Notes under the pieces: generated by a model
Told to the model about the DNA's origin: nothing
The model's database searches: none
What the model saw: only the letters and a program-made list of their open reading frames with translations
Assembly: GCA_003640385.1 (NCBI GenBank)
Contig: RCAB01000017.1
Coordinates: forward strand, 326,005-390,004
Origin: Setaria digitata
Taxonomy: Eukaryota > Nematoda > Chromadorea > Rhabditida > Setariidae
Reading direction: 5' to 3'
DNA length: 64,000 nt
Shown here: positions 48,501 through 64,000 of the stretch, in pieces
How the letters are laid out: every line of letters begins with the position of its first letter
Position numbering within the stretch: the stretch's first letter is position 1
Translations under genes and position numbers: made by a program

Positions 48501-51500
48501 TGAAAAAGTTTTGAAAAAGTTCGAGCTTCAAGCTATTTTAATAAATAGTTGATTTCATTTTTAATCATTTCCCATTGAATCAGCAGTGTTAGTTTAATCG
48601 TAGACTCGCTTTACTCTGTCATCATCCTATGACATCTTTGAAAACTTAAAAATGAGGAGCGAAATTAATCCACCATTATTCTTAAGTCATCTCTTCAAGT
48701 ACTACTGCTATTTCACCTGTTTTAAGCGAATTTTAATACTATTCAATTGTAGCAGATAATTCCTTTACGAATAATTAAGCAATCGTTGCTTCAGTTCACA
48801 AATAATTTCATTCAATCAGATGCGAGAACTGGTCATTCCCATTAATGGTTCGCTTGGGAATAGGTATTCTCCGGTAATGACATTGAAATTGAAGCTATTG
48901 TTATTGCTTGAGAATACAAATTGTCAAACTAGAACCCACCATCTGCCAACATAATTCTTCTCATCACTTAGCTATTCATCCGTCAATTCAGATGCTTAAT
49001 TCCAGTTGAAAAAACACAATATCTCACTGCTCAGTATTCATAATTAAAATGCGAGTAATATTTGTCAGTAAAATTTTGTATTTAGACATTGTAAAATGTC
49101 CTCGTCATTTCCTAAAACTTTTCAACAAACAGGTAAGATATCGAATTCCCGAGATCACTCAACAGAAGAGACTTGATAGAATCTTCCTTGACTGTGAGAA
49201 TAGTTTTACTTACTCATTTTCCTTGTGTTTCTGCAAATGCTTACGCTAGCAACTCTCATCTCGAAAACATGAAGTTAACAGTTCAGGAGCTGTCAGACGT
49301 GTTACCGTTTGAAACAAATCCCTACCGGACGAAAGCTGTTAGAAATGGGTTGCAATTTCAATTCCCACTGGAATGAAATTCACTATGGATAACTTTTTGT
49401 TCACAAAAATCTTTGCAGTCTATTAAAATCAAAAAATAATTTGAAATTATTAACTTAGAAAAAATAGTGAAATTTCAGTCTTGGTAATTTCTATTACAGA
49501 ATGCCTTGGAGCAGTTGAAGGTCTTTTTCTTTCTTTTTTTTTTTTTTTTTTTTTAGAAATTGACTTAGTTCACACTAATCAAATTGCCTATTAAAAGCAA
49601 AAAGAATCTAAAAATGGAAGATTTGAAATTAAAAAAAAGGAAAAAATTGCACACACACAAATTCTCTAAAGATCACACATTCTTTCAGTAATGAGGAAAA
49701 GAAACGGTAAAAAAATTTGATAGCTGACTGTATAGCAGGATATTGTCAAATCGCTTAAAAAAAAAAAAAGAAGTACTCTCCAGTTATTAATCTACCCGTC
49801 CAAATTAATTTATTAATTATCCAGTTATTTTTAAGATGGCTTCAAATGCAAAAAAATCGAAAATTAAAAACAGAATGCGAATTACTCCAATCCTTCAGTA
49901 CCTCGAACAAATTTGAAAATTTTGATCCATAAAAATGAGAAAATTGATGTATTTCAACGTAAATGGAACAAGAAATATCGTTTTAAATTTTTTCAAATAT
50001 AAAACATAAGTTTTTAGTCATTTAAAATTGATAAAATATATAAATTTATAAAAAGCGATTTAAGTGCGATAAATATTCACTGAGGTGTACAGAAAGTCTT
50101 CAGAGCTAAAGGGATGGATTTATCTCAAGTTATTTCATCTCATTCTTTTTAAAAAAGGTAGAAAGATAGAGCAGGAAATCTGCTGATCTAAATTTCGGTA
50201 GCACAACACGGATGCATAGAAATAAACTCTTTGATGCTGAGAGCAAAACCTTTTCAATAATTTTCTTCTTAAAATGAAAATGAAAATGAAAAATTTATTT
50301 CACACAAATAGCTGTTTGTTATCAAATTGGATTTTCTCATTTGCTCCCCAAAAAAAAAAAATTTTTAAACTTTCAAAGTCTTAATTTTCCTCTGGATGAA
50401 TTTTTGAAAAGTTCTAAATTTATTTCGCTGATCGTAATAATCTTCAACAGCTTACTGTAACAATGTTATTTCTAGAAGTGCGATGATGCATAATACGCTT
50501 CAGGTGTGTTATTACAGATTCTAGTCGTTCAAAGCAAGGTACTAATGGATTCGGTAAGTTGATATTTGTTGTGTAACTGTTATAAATCTTCAGCAAAAAT
50601 GGCTTGCCTACTTGATGCTAATCACACTGTTAGATGATCTTGCTAATTTAAAGATATGCTTTTCAGATGATAGCACTTCCTTGAAGCTATCAATAAAATC
50701 TTTATAATTTTCATCAGAATTTCATTTCTTGCTATTTTGGTTTAGTTGAGACTATTCACGAAGGAATACTACTCTCTTAATTTATTTCACTGATAACATT
50801 TACGCTCACTTCTTCCTTATTAGATAAGCATTACATTAAGGTGACAAAGATAACATGGAAATCCTTTTCTTTTTTAGTTCACAATATATTATAAAATAGC
50901 TAAGGTAACAGTCACTTGTAGAGTGAAAAGGAGAAAATCTTAAAGATAATAAGAATAACAGTGATAGGATGAATTAGCTATGCACGATTTACATTGTGAC
51001 GTGGAACGAAAAATGAAGTGTATACGTCCATCTGCAACGAAAATTTCAATTTTTAGATGAGAATCTCCAAAGCCCTTCACAGAGTCGAGTTTGCATCAAA
51101 AAGATTACGGCTACTTCATGGTACATCGCTGTTAGTTTGATTCACGGCAACTCCTGAATCCCGGCGCATCCATTACCTGTGAAACGTGTTGGAATTGATC
51201 GAATAAAGGGGTTTCACTTCGTCCGATTACAAGTTGGAGGAATTGTGAGACGAAAAATCTCCAATATTCATGCAAACTATTATTAAAAGAACACCATCTC
51301 ATGCGACTCAACAACTCTTTATGAAGAAAATACCAGTACAAAACAGTAGAATGTCAGAAATGCTTTTCAGAAGTCAGTTCAATTCCTTTTACAGGAGTAA
51401 GCAAATAATTCTAGATAAAAAATTAGCATGATCCCTAGCTGAATAGTAAGGGAAACTAAGACTTTATCATAATAATTTGAAATTTCTGTTGCAGAAATGC

Positions 51501-52951
51501 AATTACTTTCGCATAGCCTAGTGTTTTTGAAGTCAGGACTTTGGAAATTAGGTGACGAAGAACCAGTTCAAGTGGAGTACACCTGCATTCTTTTAAACTT
51601 TAAATTGTATAATAGTGTTAACGCCGACTGTGATAAATTAACTCCTCACAAAAAAAAAAAAAAAAAAAAAACAGAATTTGGAGATAGCAAGGAAGTTAAA
51701 TCAATGAAGTAAGCATTTTCTTTGATTTTTCCTCAAGACATTAACTAACTCTATCAGAGGCAAACAAGTAATCAACTACTCCTCTCAGCAAACTTTTTTG
51801 ATAGAAGCTTATCTTTTGAACACTCTCCTCATCTTAAATCCTCCAAAATGTTGAAAATGAGACTCCACTCATTAATGGTGAAATGGACGCATAAAAAATT
51901 AAAATGCTGATAATCTTTTTGCCCTTCAGCAGTGTTTGGAAACCTGATTTTTGTGTTTTATAAGTATGCCATTTCATTTCAAATATTCTTAGTAAATTCT
52001 TTCTTGTTCGTTTTGAGACAAGCTTTAACTTTTAGCGACAACAAAACGCGAATTTGATTTATTGTTTTCATTGCGTCGGGATAGGTTATGCACAGAACAT
52101 CGTAAGTATCACAATTTTATATGAATAGTTTGAAATGAAACGAAGCGATTGTTTTATAAACAATCGAAAATTTTCTTGAAGAAAAAATCACAGCGTGTTT
52201 TTGCTTTGCAAAGTTTTAGTAATACTCCAAAACAAGTGCTAATTTGTTTATCGTTTTCCATGAATCAATACCTTCGCAAGATCTGATAATAATCCCTGAG
52301 TTAGTAAAGATACCAATCTCAATCAAAGTAATTGTTACAATCACATTAGTTAAGTCTTACTTTCTCCAATTTCATCATCCTTATAGCTCAAAGGGGAAAA
52401 AAAACCTGATAAAAAATTGGAACCCGGTCAATAATGCGAGTGTAAAAGAAATCTAAAAAAAACCTCCAACTTATATATGTAAAACTATCTATAACAGAAG
52501 TGTATTAATGGAATTTTTCGGGATTGAAGAAACCCGCTCTAGCTGCCTTATTAACAACAGTTCCCCCGAAACAATGGAACCGAAAGTTGCGCCAGATTCA
52601 GGGACCAGTTTGGCTAGATTTGAATTCAGAAGCTAGCAAGCGGGGTGAGGATTTCTATAAAACTGAATAGCAATGGGCCTCAATATAATAATAGACATCC
52701 AGAAACAATCAGCATGCTAAAAAACAGACGACATGGAACATATTCAGCATTATGCAGTATCTGACAGCATTCTTAACAAGTGGTAATCGAGGGGACTAAC
52801 ATCTTCTATTTTCCAAATTTGAACCTTTTAGAATGCATGTCACACATAATACTGAAACACATGAATTATTCACTTTTCGAAAAATATTCAACAATGAAAG
52901 TCCTTTTAAAAATGCTTAATGATACTCCTTTACTCTTGAATTATGAGACAA
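42515..52951. other. 10.4-kb gene-poor region between convergent genes
   Basis: No gene is recognised. A (CAA)n microsatellite lies at 43411-43444. Less AT-rich islands occur near 44000-44200 and 46750-47060, without a convincing long frame. Short frames at 44116-44367, 49049-49312 and 51132-51341 have no recognisable domain. Much of the interval may be 3' flank or distant regulatory DNA. Confidence 0.5.
43411..43444. repeat. (CAA)n microsatellite
   Basis: Short tandem CAA repeats with one CAAG-type interruption near the start. No gene overlaps it. Confidence 0.9.
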
Positions 52952-58435
<5,484 letters not shown>

Positions 58436-58708
58436 CTTGTTTTTCCAAGAAAAACACCGTTTCCAAGAATGAGGGATTCTTCAGTAAAATACAGAGCGAA
58501 CAGTACAGAAAAAATTTCACTGGAGCACAAAATGCAAATGCATAATCACTGAAATCTGCTTTACAATGCAGACAGATGGATTAGCTTCAGTTTGATTTAA
58601 ATCACTGAAATAAAATCAATTTCGGCCAAGTGTAGCCTAATGACTACTGAGGCCAGAAAAAAATCCGAACTGCTGTGACAGTTTTTATAGTGATAAGAAG
58701 AGTAATGA

Positions 58709-59259
58709 ATGAAGAGTGATAAAAACAATAAGTTACGAGATCAGCTCTGGTGTCGGATTGACCCTGATGATATCTGTATTGGTGCTTTGCACACAAATAA
58801 TGCATTCGATGCTATGAATAATATTTGGAATACAGACCGGTTACAACGAACGAATCTTCTAGCTGTTGCTGGTCTATACCCCGAGAACACTATTTGATAG
58901 CGTCCGGGGTTGATTTGGTTACATAAAAACCTGTAAAAAACGAATATTGCAAAGGGAATGCTGAAACTTCTCGAGAATTTACTGTAGAGGCGTAAAAAAA
59001 AAAAATACATATATATATATATATACTTATCGAATGACGGAATGAATATTTAGATAAAAAAAAAAGGCAAGAAAAAGAAAGCATGTGCTTCTAATCATTC
59101 TGTAATTTGCCTTTTTCAGGACATAGCAACCAAAAAATCATTAAGTTGTATGACTCATCGCTGCTAAAAAATGAAGAGTATCTGCCATCAGTTCGAAATA
59201 GCACATTGGGTGGTCTTCACCATTCCGATATTTCGAACAAAAGGCAGTCGAGAAACTGA
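58709..59259 (+). CDS. Tentative two-exon frame with one WD40-like blade
   Basis: Two protein-like open segments, 58709-58871 and 59120-59259, join in matching phase across a GT (gtctat) to TTTTTCAG intron and give about 100 residues. Across the junction the sequence reads NLLAVAGHSNQKIIKLYDSS, which looks like one WD40 blade. The N-terminal segment contains LWCRIDPDDICIGALHTNN. A stop lies directly before the ATG, so either this ATG is used or the exon begins at an acceptor inside the segment. A further short splice near 59246-59303 could extend the tail. It is divergent from mab-10. A full WD40 propeller needs several blades, so this is a small gene, a gene fragment or a pseudogene. I cannot assign it to a family. 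Confidence 0.3.
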
Positions 59260-62200
59260 TACAAAGAGTTAAGGTTTTTTATTCTTCCTGGACTGTTTTG
59301 GCAGCAAGAAGATGGAATCGAACGAGCAACCTATCAGCAGTGTTCTAATTACACCCACAAATTGGCCCTTTTTTTGATAACATTTTTAACAGAAAAGACA
59401 TTCATTTTTTGTCCGCTTGCACTGCGCTCATTGTATGCTCTTGACAAATAATCTTTCATTAGCAAAATTCTATTCTGCTCCAGCATCCCTCTTCTCCTTC
59501 AGCAGCATTCGCAGAATCCAACGTGTCAGACACAGTCCGAGGTATATCAAGATGTGAGTGGATTCTTTTCAGTGGCGCTTGTTAAACAGTTTACACACAA
59601 CACTGTCACCAAATGAACATTTATAATACAGGGTAGGAAAAAAAAAAAAAAAAAAGCATTTGAAACTTTTGGAATAAACAGCAAATTAATTGTTGTTAAA
59701 CTTTAATTTGACTGAAAAATTAAACTTATTTTGGTCAATGAAAGTAAAAAAAAAAAAAAGCGAAACGAACAGCAAGTATCATCTCACAGTTAACACTTCA
59801 TAAGTGCAAAAGAGAAAAAAAAAAAAAGAAAAAAAAAAAAAAAAAAAAACGAAATTCAAAAAAAAGATTGGAAAGAAGTGAAAACAAAAAAAAAAAAAAA
59901 AAAAAAGTGAAGTACTCACTGAAAAGATCACCGTTCTTCCATGTCATGCACTTCTTCTCCGCGTATGTTTAATCACTGTGTATTGCAAGACAAAAAAAAA
60001 GACGAACGCACTGCTGACAGCTGAGGTATGGAAGCTCAAAAAAGGAGAAGTCATTAACAGAACGGTCCTTCTGAAGCTCTGATGAAACTCTCCTCCCTCC
60101 AAGGAAACAACAACTGAACAACCGTCGAATTTTTGTGATTCTTCAAAAAATCGAAATAAAAAAGGATGTTCATGGACTTCTTCCTGTCATCGCTAGTTTA
60201 GTTAGCATGTAAATGATGATGATGGCCATCCTAGAAATGCTGATCATAATCCAGAAACATAACTATTTGATAGGTAGACATTTCAGCATAATATAATGTG
60301 AAGTTTTATTCTTGTAATCATCTATCTCTATGAGAGACCAAATTAAAAAACAACAAAAAAAAAAAAAAGAAAGAAAAAAAAGAGCTTACAAATTAGAAGC
60401 TCTAACAGGATGAATTTTGCTATTCTGATATGAAAATTGTACCACTGAGATGTACATGACGTGAAATTCACGATCACTGGAGCGAAACTTTTTTTTTTTT
60501 CATCAAAAAAAAAAAAAAAATTTTCAAAGTGTGCTAACGTGCAGCTGAGCGAAATGCTCCTTCCCCTATTCTTATTTTGAATTTCGTTTTATCTTCTTAA
60601 ATGATACTGTTGCAGCTGGAAGTTATAAGTGAAACGCGGAACTCAATGGAACCCTTCCTAAGCAACATTTTTCGGCTTTTGCTTTATGAATTTTCTAATT
60701 CCCGATACCACTGCCTCCTAACTCTTATCAGGTGTATTTAATGGAACGAGGAATTCCAGGAATCCATCTGAATCCATAACTTATTTCTCAATACTAAAAT
60801 TTAGTGCAACGTTAGCACCACAGGAGAAATGTATGCTATATATCCCTAGATAAACGCACATCTTGTGAGTAGAGATTTTTTTTTTTTTTTTTTTTTTCAA
60901 TAAAAGACAAATATAGCTATCATTGCTCGTTTCTTTCCAAGTGTGAAAGAATAGTTTTTGAAAAAGTAGTTTCCGTGATATCACACTGGGATGAACAACT
61001 TCACTTTATTAGTTAATACTTTACAAGCGCAATATCTGTATCGCTTTTTTGCAAGTTCTGAAATGCAGCTGCATGCATGAGACTAGGTTGATCTTCTTCA
61101 TTCTAACATTTCTTCTACATTATGCTCTTCCCCAATTACTTCTTTTGTTTATGTGATGAACAGAGAGTAAATGTTGAGAATTAAAACTTAAAGCCACTTG
61201 CAAATCAAAAAGAAAATCTTTCTGTTACACGTCAGCAGAAAGCCAAACAAGAGCAGGACAGCCAAATAACATCCTAAAATCAGCCATGTCTGAATACTGG
61301 TCCATGAATTATTTATACAACTGCTCTATTTTATCGTGCTCACTCTCTTCTGTAAACATTTTCAAAATAGAATCTCCGGTACAGTGAAGATTAGAAGGTA
61401 ATGTGTCGCCTTCCAGCATCAAGACATATTCTCGAAAGCAAAATTATGTGAACTTCCTTTTCCTGCTTTCTTCCAACCTTTTTTCTCTCTCTTTCTTTGA
61501 GGGAAAAACTTTTTAAGAATCTTTTACTATTTCTCTTTCTTTCCCATTTCTTTCTCACCCTCCTATTAGTAGTGTTTCAACCATTTTTTTTTCCCACTTT
61601 TTTTTTTTTTTATTTGGGGGACAAAAACCAGTTATTTTGAAGTGAATTCACAAAACACGCGTCCTTCTACTTCGCTAAAAAGAGTTAAAATCACTTCTGA
61701 AAATCTTCACTGCTACTACTGTAATCTGTGTTAACTAACCCTGAGTTACATGGCTCATTTCGTTCATACTGGCTTTCCTTTTTCCACCCTAGCACAGATA
61801 AATGGATATAAAGCGAAACGAAACGTCACGGCGGTGAAAAAGGACTTTCGACGTTAACAGCTATTAGTCTAACAGAAACGATTTCATTACCGATTTCATC
61901 CGAATAGCAAGCAGGAAACAAAACACCCTTCCAATGCAGATCGTGGACTTCTGTAAGATAAAATACTGGAAATCAGTTCATTTTAATTAATAATCATGTA
62001 GGTCAGCTAACAGGTAGCAGTATACTTTAATCTACAGATGTTATGTCCCTCTGATAAAAAATATTGAAGGGCTAAGTCTCATTTCATTTACGCTAACATT
62101 TCATTTCTCTGTGTGTATTTTATCCTTGTATATTAACACAATTAAAATAACGTTTCCACAATAAGCACTTCATGTTACACATTTCCATCGGCTCTAACAC

Positions 62201-64000
62201 TTTCCGTTCCTGATGGAAATCCAGATAAGCATTCTGCTTTTGCACGTAAGGCAATGAGTGAAACATGAATCGATGCATGTTGATTCCTAAGTACCACACG
62301 TTACGCAAAAAACATGCAAATCACTTAAAGGCCTTTGTTAGCACTCAACGACAGACCCCGGTGAATCATTTCCACTGTACCTGAAAACCGCTTCCGGTGC
62401 TATCGGTTAGAAATCCTCCACCTGTTACAGTCATGAGCAGTCTCAATGATTCAATAATACTAAGCTGTGACTGGAAGCGCATCTGAACGCATCCCAAAGC
62501 TACTGCATTTTCAAAGCGGCATGCTCTGTCGGTTTCATCTATACTTTACTTTTTCATGTGACAGAAGTTAAAAATAAGTTACCGATACTTTATAACAGTT
62601 TGGTATTCAATGAATGATTATCTCTCCGAATGACAAGACCTCTCTGGTTTACTTCACTGTTAACTTATTTTGTCTCAGAAACCTACTACCAAAACTTTAA
62701 CGGTAGCTAAATTCCCCCTCGATAATAGTTCTGAAGATATTTAGTAATAGGAAAAATGTTGCAAACGAACAATACGCGATTCATACATTAGTTTCTTAAC
62801 TTAATTAACTACGATAAAATTACACAACCTCATAAGAAATAAAGAATAGTAATCCTGAACGAATTCTATTAATGTCTGTGGAGATATATAAATTTGTTAC
62901 AGTAAACATTGGACAGAATGAAATGAAAAACAGGAAGCATAAAAAGAACCTAAAAATATTTCGTAATGTTATTGAAGAAAAAAAAAAAAAAAAATCTTGA
63001 GGGCAGCATCTTTCAGGAACTCGTAAAAAATTGAATCTTCTAAAGTGCTTCTGCGACAGAATCACCAGTATCTCAAGGGATAGCTGTAGTAGTAAGGGTA
63101 TCGGTTGAATTAAAAAAAAGCCTACAATTTAACGGGCGTTATGATAGAAAGAGATGAAGGAGTGAGTAACTATTAGCACCGTGAATCCATCGTTTTCGTT
63201 CTTCCTTCATCTACCTTCCACTGCTACAACAAGACGACCAATACTGAAACCAGGGTGCCTTTTTTTTTTATGTTGGTTTGGTTGGTACTGCCTTACACCA
63301 AGTAATAATACCATTGAAAAGGATGGACGGAGCGAGAGAGGACATTTGCCAACAGGCACCGTCACCACCAACATAAAAACTACCTTCCCCAACACTACCA
63401 ACTATACCGCATGGTCTTCCATAATACAAAAAACCGGGTTCACAAAAAACCGATGAGGGCAACGACAATGATGTCGGCGATCAAGTTCGGAAAAAAAAAA
63501 GCTGTGGATGCACAGAGGATGCAGCAGAAATTGTCCTTTAAATTGACACTGGCCAAAGAACTTCTTGATGAATGTGTCGGACAAGCCTAAGACTGAGATT
63601 TGCGGATTAAATTACACCTTTTCCAAAACTTCACAATCAAGTCGAAGAATAAAAGTAGAGTCGGAATACGGCAGATCTCAGTAAAAATCGGTTCTCTAAA
63701 TCGCAATCTAACTAATGACTGACTAGATGAACTATAATTGGCCTGAAATAACCCACACACAAATAATATGGTAGTGAATGAAGCAGATCATAACTGATGC
63801 TATCAGTAGCAGTCAAGACGGCAGTGAAATTTGTTGTTGGAAGAAAGCTGAAGATGAGAAGATGCCTAGTTGATATCAGGGTAATGTTTACATGTCCATA
63901 TGTCTCGTTGCTCATCTGTATGTCCGCATGCGCCGTCTCAGTGAAGAGTTTTTCCACTGAATAATTAAAACCTTATGATTAAAAAACTAAAAAAAAAAAA
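59260..64000. other. Upstream region of mab-10, no gene recognised
   Basis: AT-rich sequence with many poly(A) tracts (dense at 59640-59910 and 60350-60520). The missing first exon and promoter of mab-10 probably lie here or just before it. A less AT-rich segment at 63180-63600 is open in several frames on both strands, but nothing in it resembles a known protein. Confidence 0.5.

Noticed and set aside
51132..51341. 69-codon minus-strand frame (QFLQLVIGRSE region)
   Set aside because: It has no recognisable family, flanking exons or start context, and is probably a chance frame in the gene-poor interval.
59300..59365. Possible tRNA on the minus strand (gttcgattcc T-loop-like motif)
   Set aside because: The bases flanking the T-loop motif do not form the required five-base stem, and no D arm or acceptor stem could be built.

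Overview
This window is AT-rich nuclear DNA from a nematode. It holds spliced genes with GT..AG introns and TTTCAG-type acceptors. The families include an NRF-6-like acyltransferase, a DMSR-type peptide receptor and a MAB-10/NAB corepressor. Four start codons sit 0-9 bases behind a splice-acceptor consensus that no local exon explains, as expected for spliced-leader trans-splicing. Long introns, large AT-rich gaps and many A/T homopolymers would suit a parasitic clade III (spirurid or filarial) worm, but that is inference and I cannot name the species.

Layout. 0.4-4.5 kb (-): NRF-6/NDG-4-like membrane acyltransferase, 11 exons, complete. 6.8-12.8 kb (-): M13 neprilysin-like metallopeptidase, 17 exons, complete. 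16.4-21.4 kb (+): dymeclin, 15 exons, complete. 23.9-26.6 kb (+): membrane-anchored short-chain dehydrogenase of the HSD17B12/HSDL1/STDH type. 28.3-31.6 kb (-): an unrecognised four-transmembrane protein with a duplicated acidic tryptophan motif, 5' end missing. 31.6-40.4 kb: non-coding DNA with an assembly gap and two strong hairpins. 40.4-42.5 kb (+): DMSR-type GPCR, 6 exons, complete. 42.5-52.95 kb: gene-poor. 52.95-58.4 kb (-): mab-10/NAB with both NAB domains, 5' exon missing, one intron holding 351 consecutive A. 58.7-59.3 kb (+): a tentative two-exon reading frame with one WD40-like blade, divergent from mab-10. 59.3-64 kb: no gene recognised.

For five genes (acyltransferase, neprilysin, dymeclin, dehydrogenase, GPCR) I chained exons by hand: reading phases match at every junction and total coding length divides by three. 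The genes do not form a pathway or operon; spacing, strands and families point to independent housekeeping, metabolic, signalling and developmental genes. All identifications come from motif recognition without a database search.
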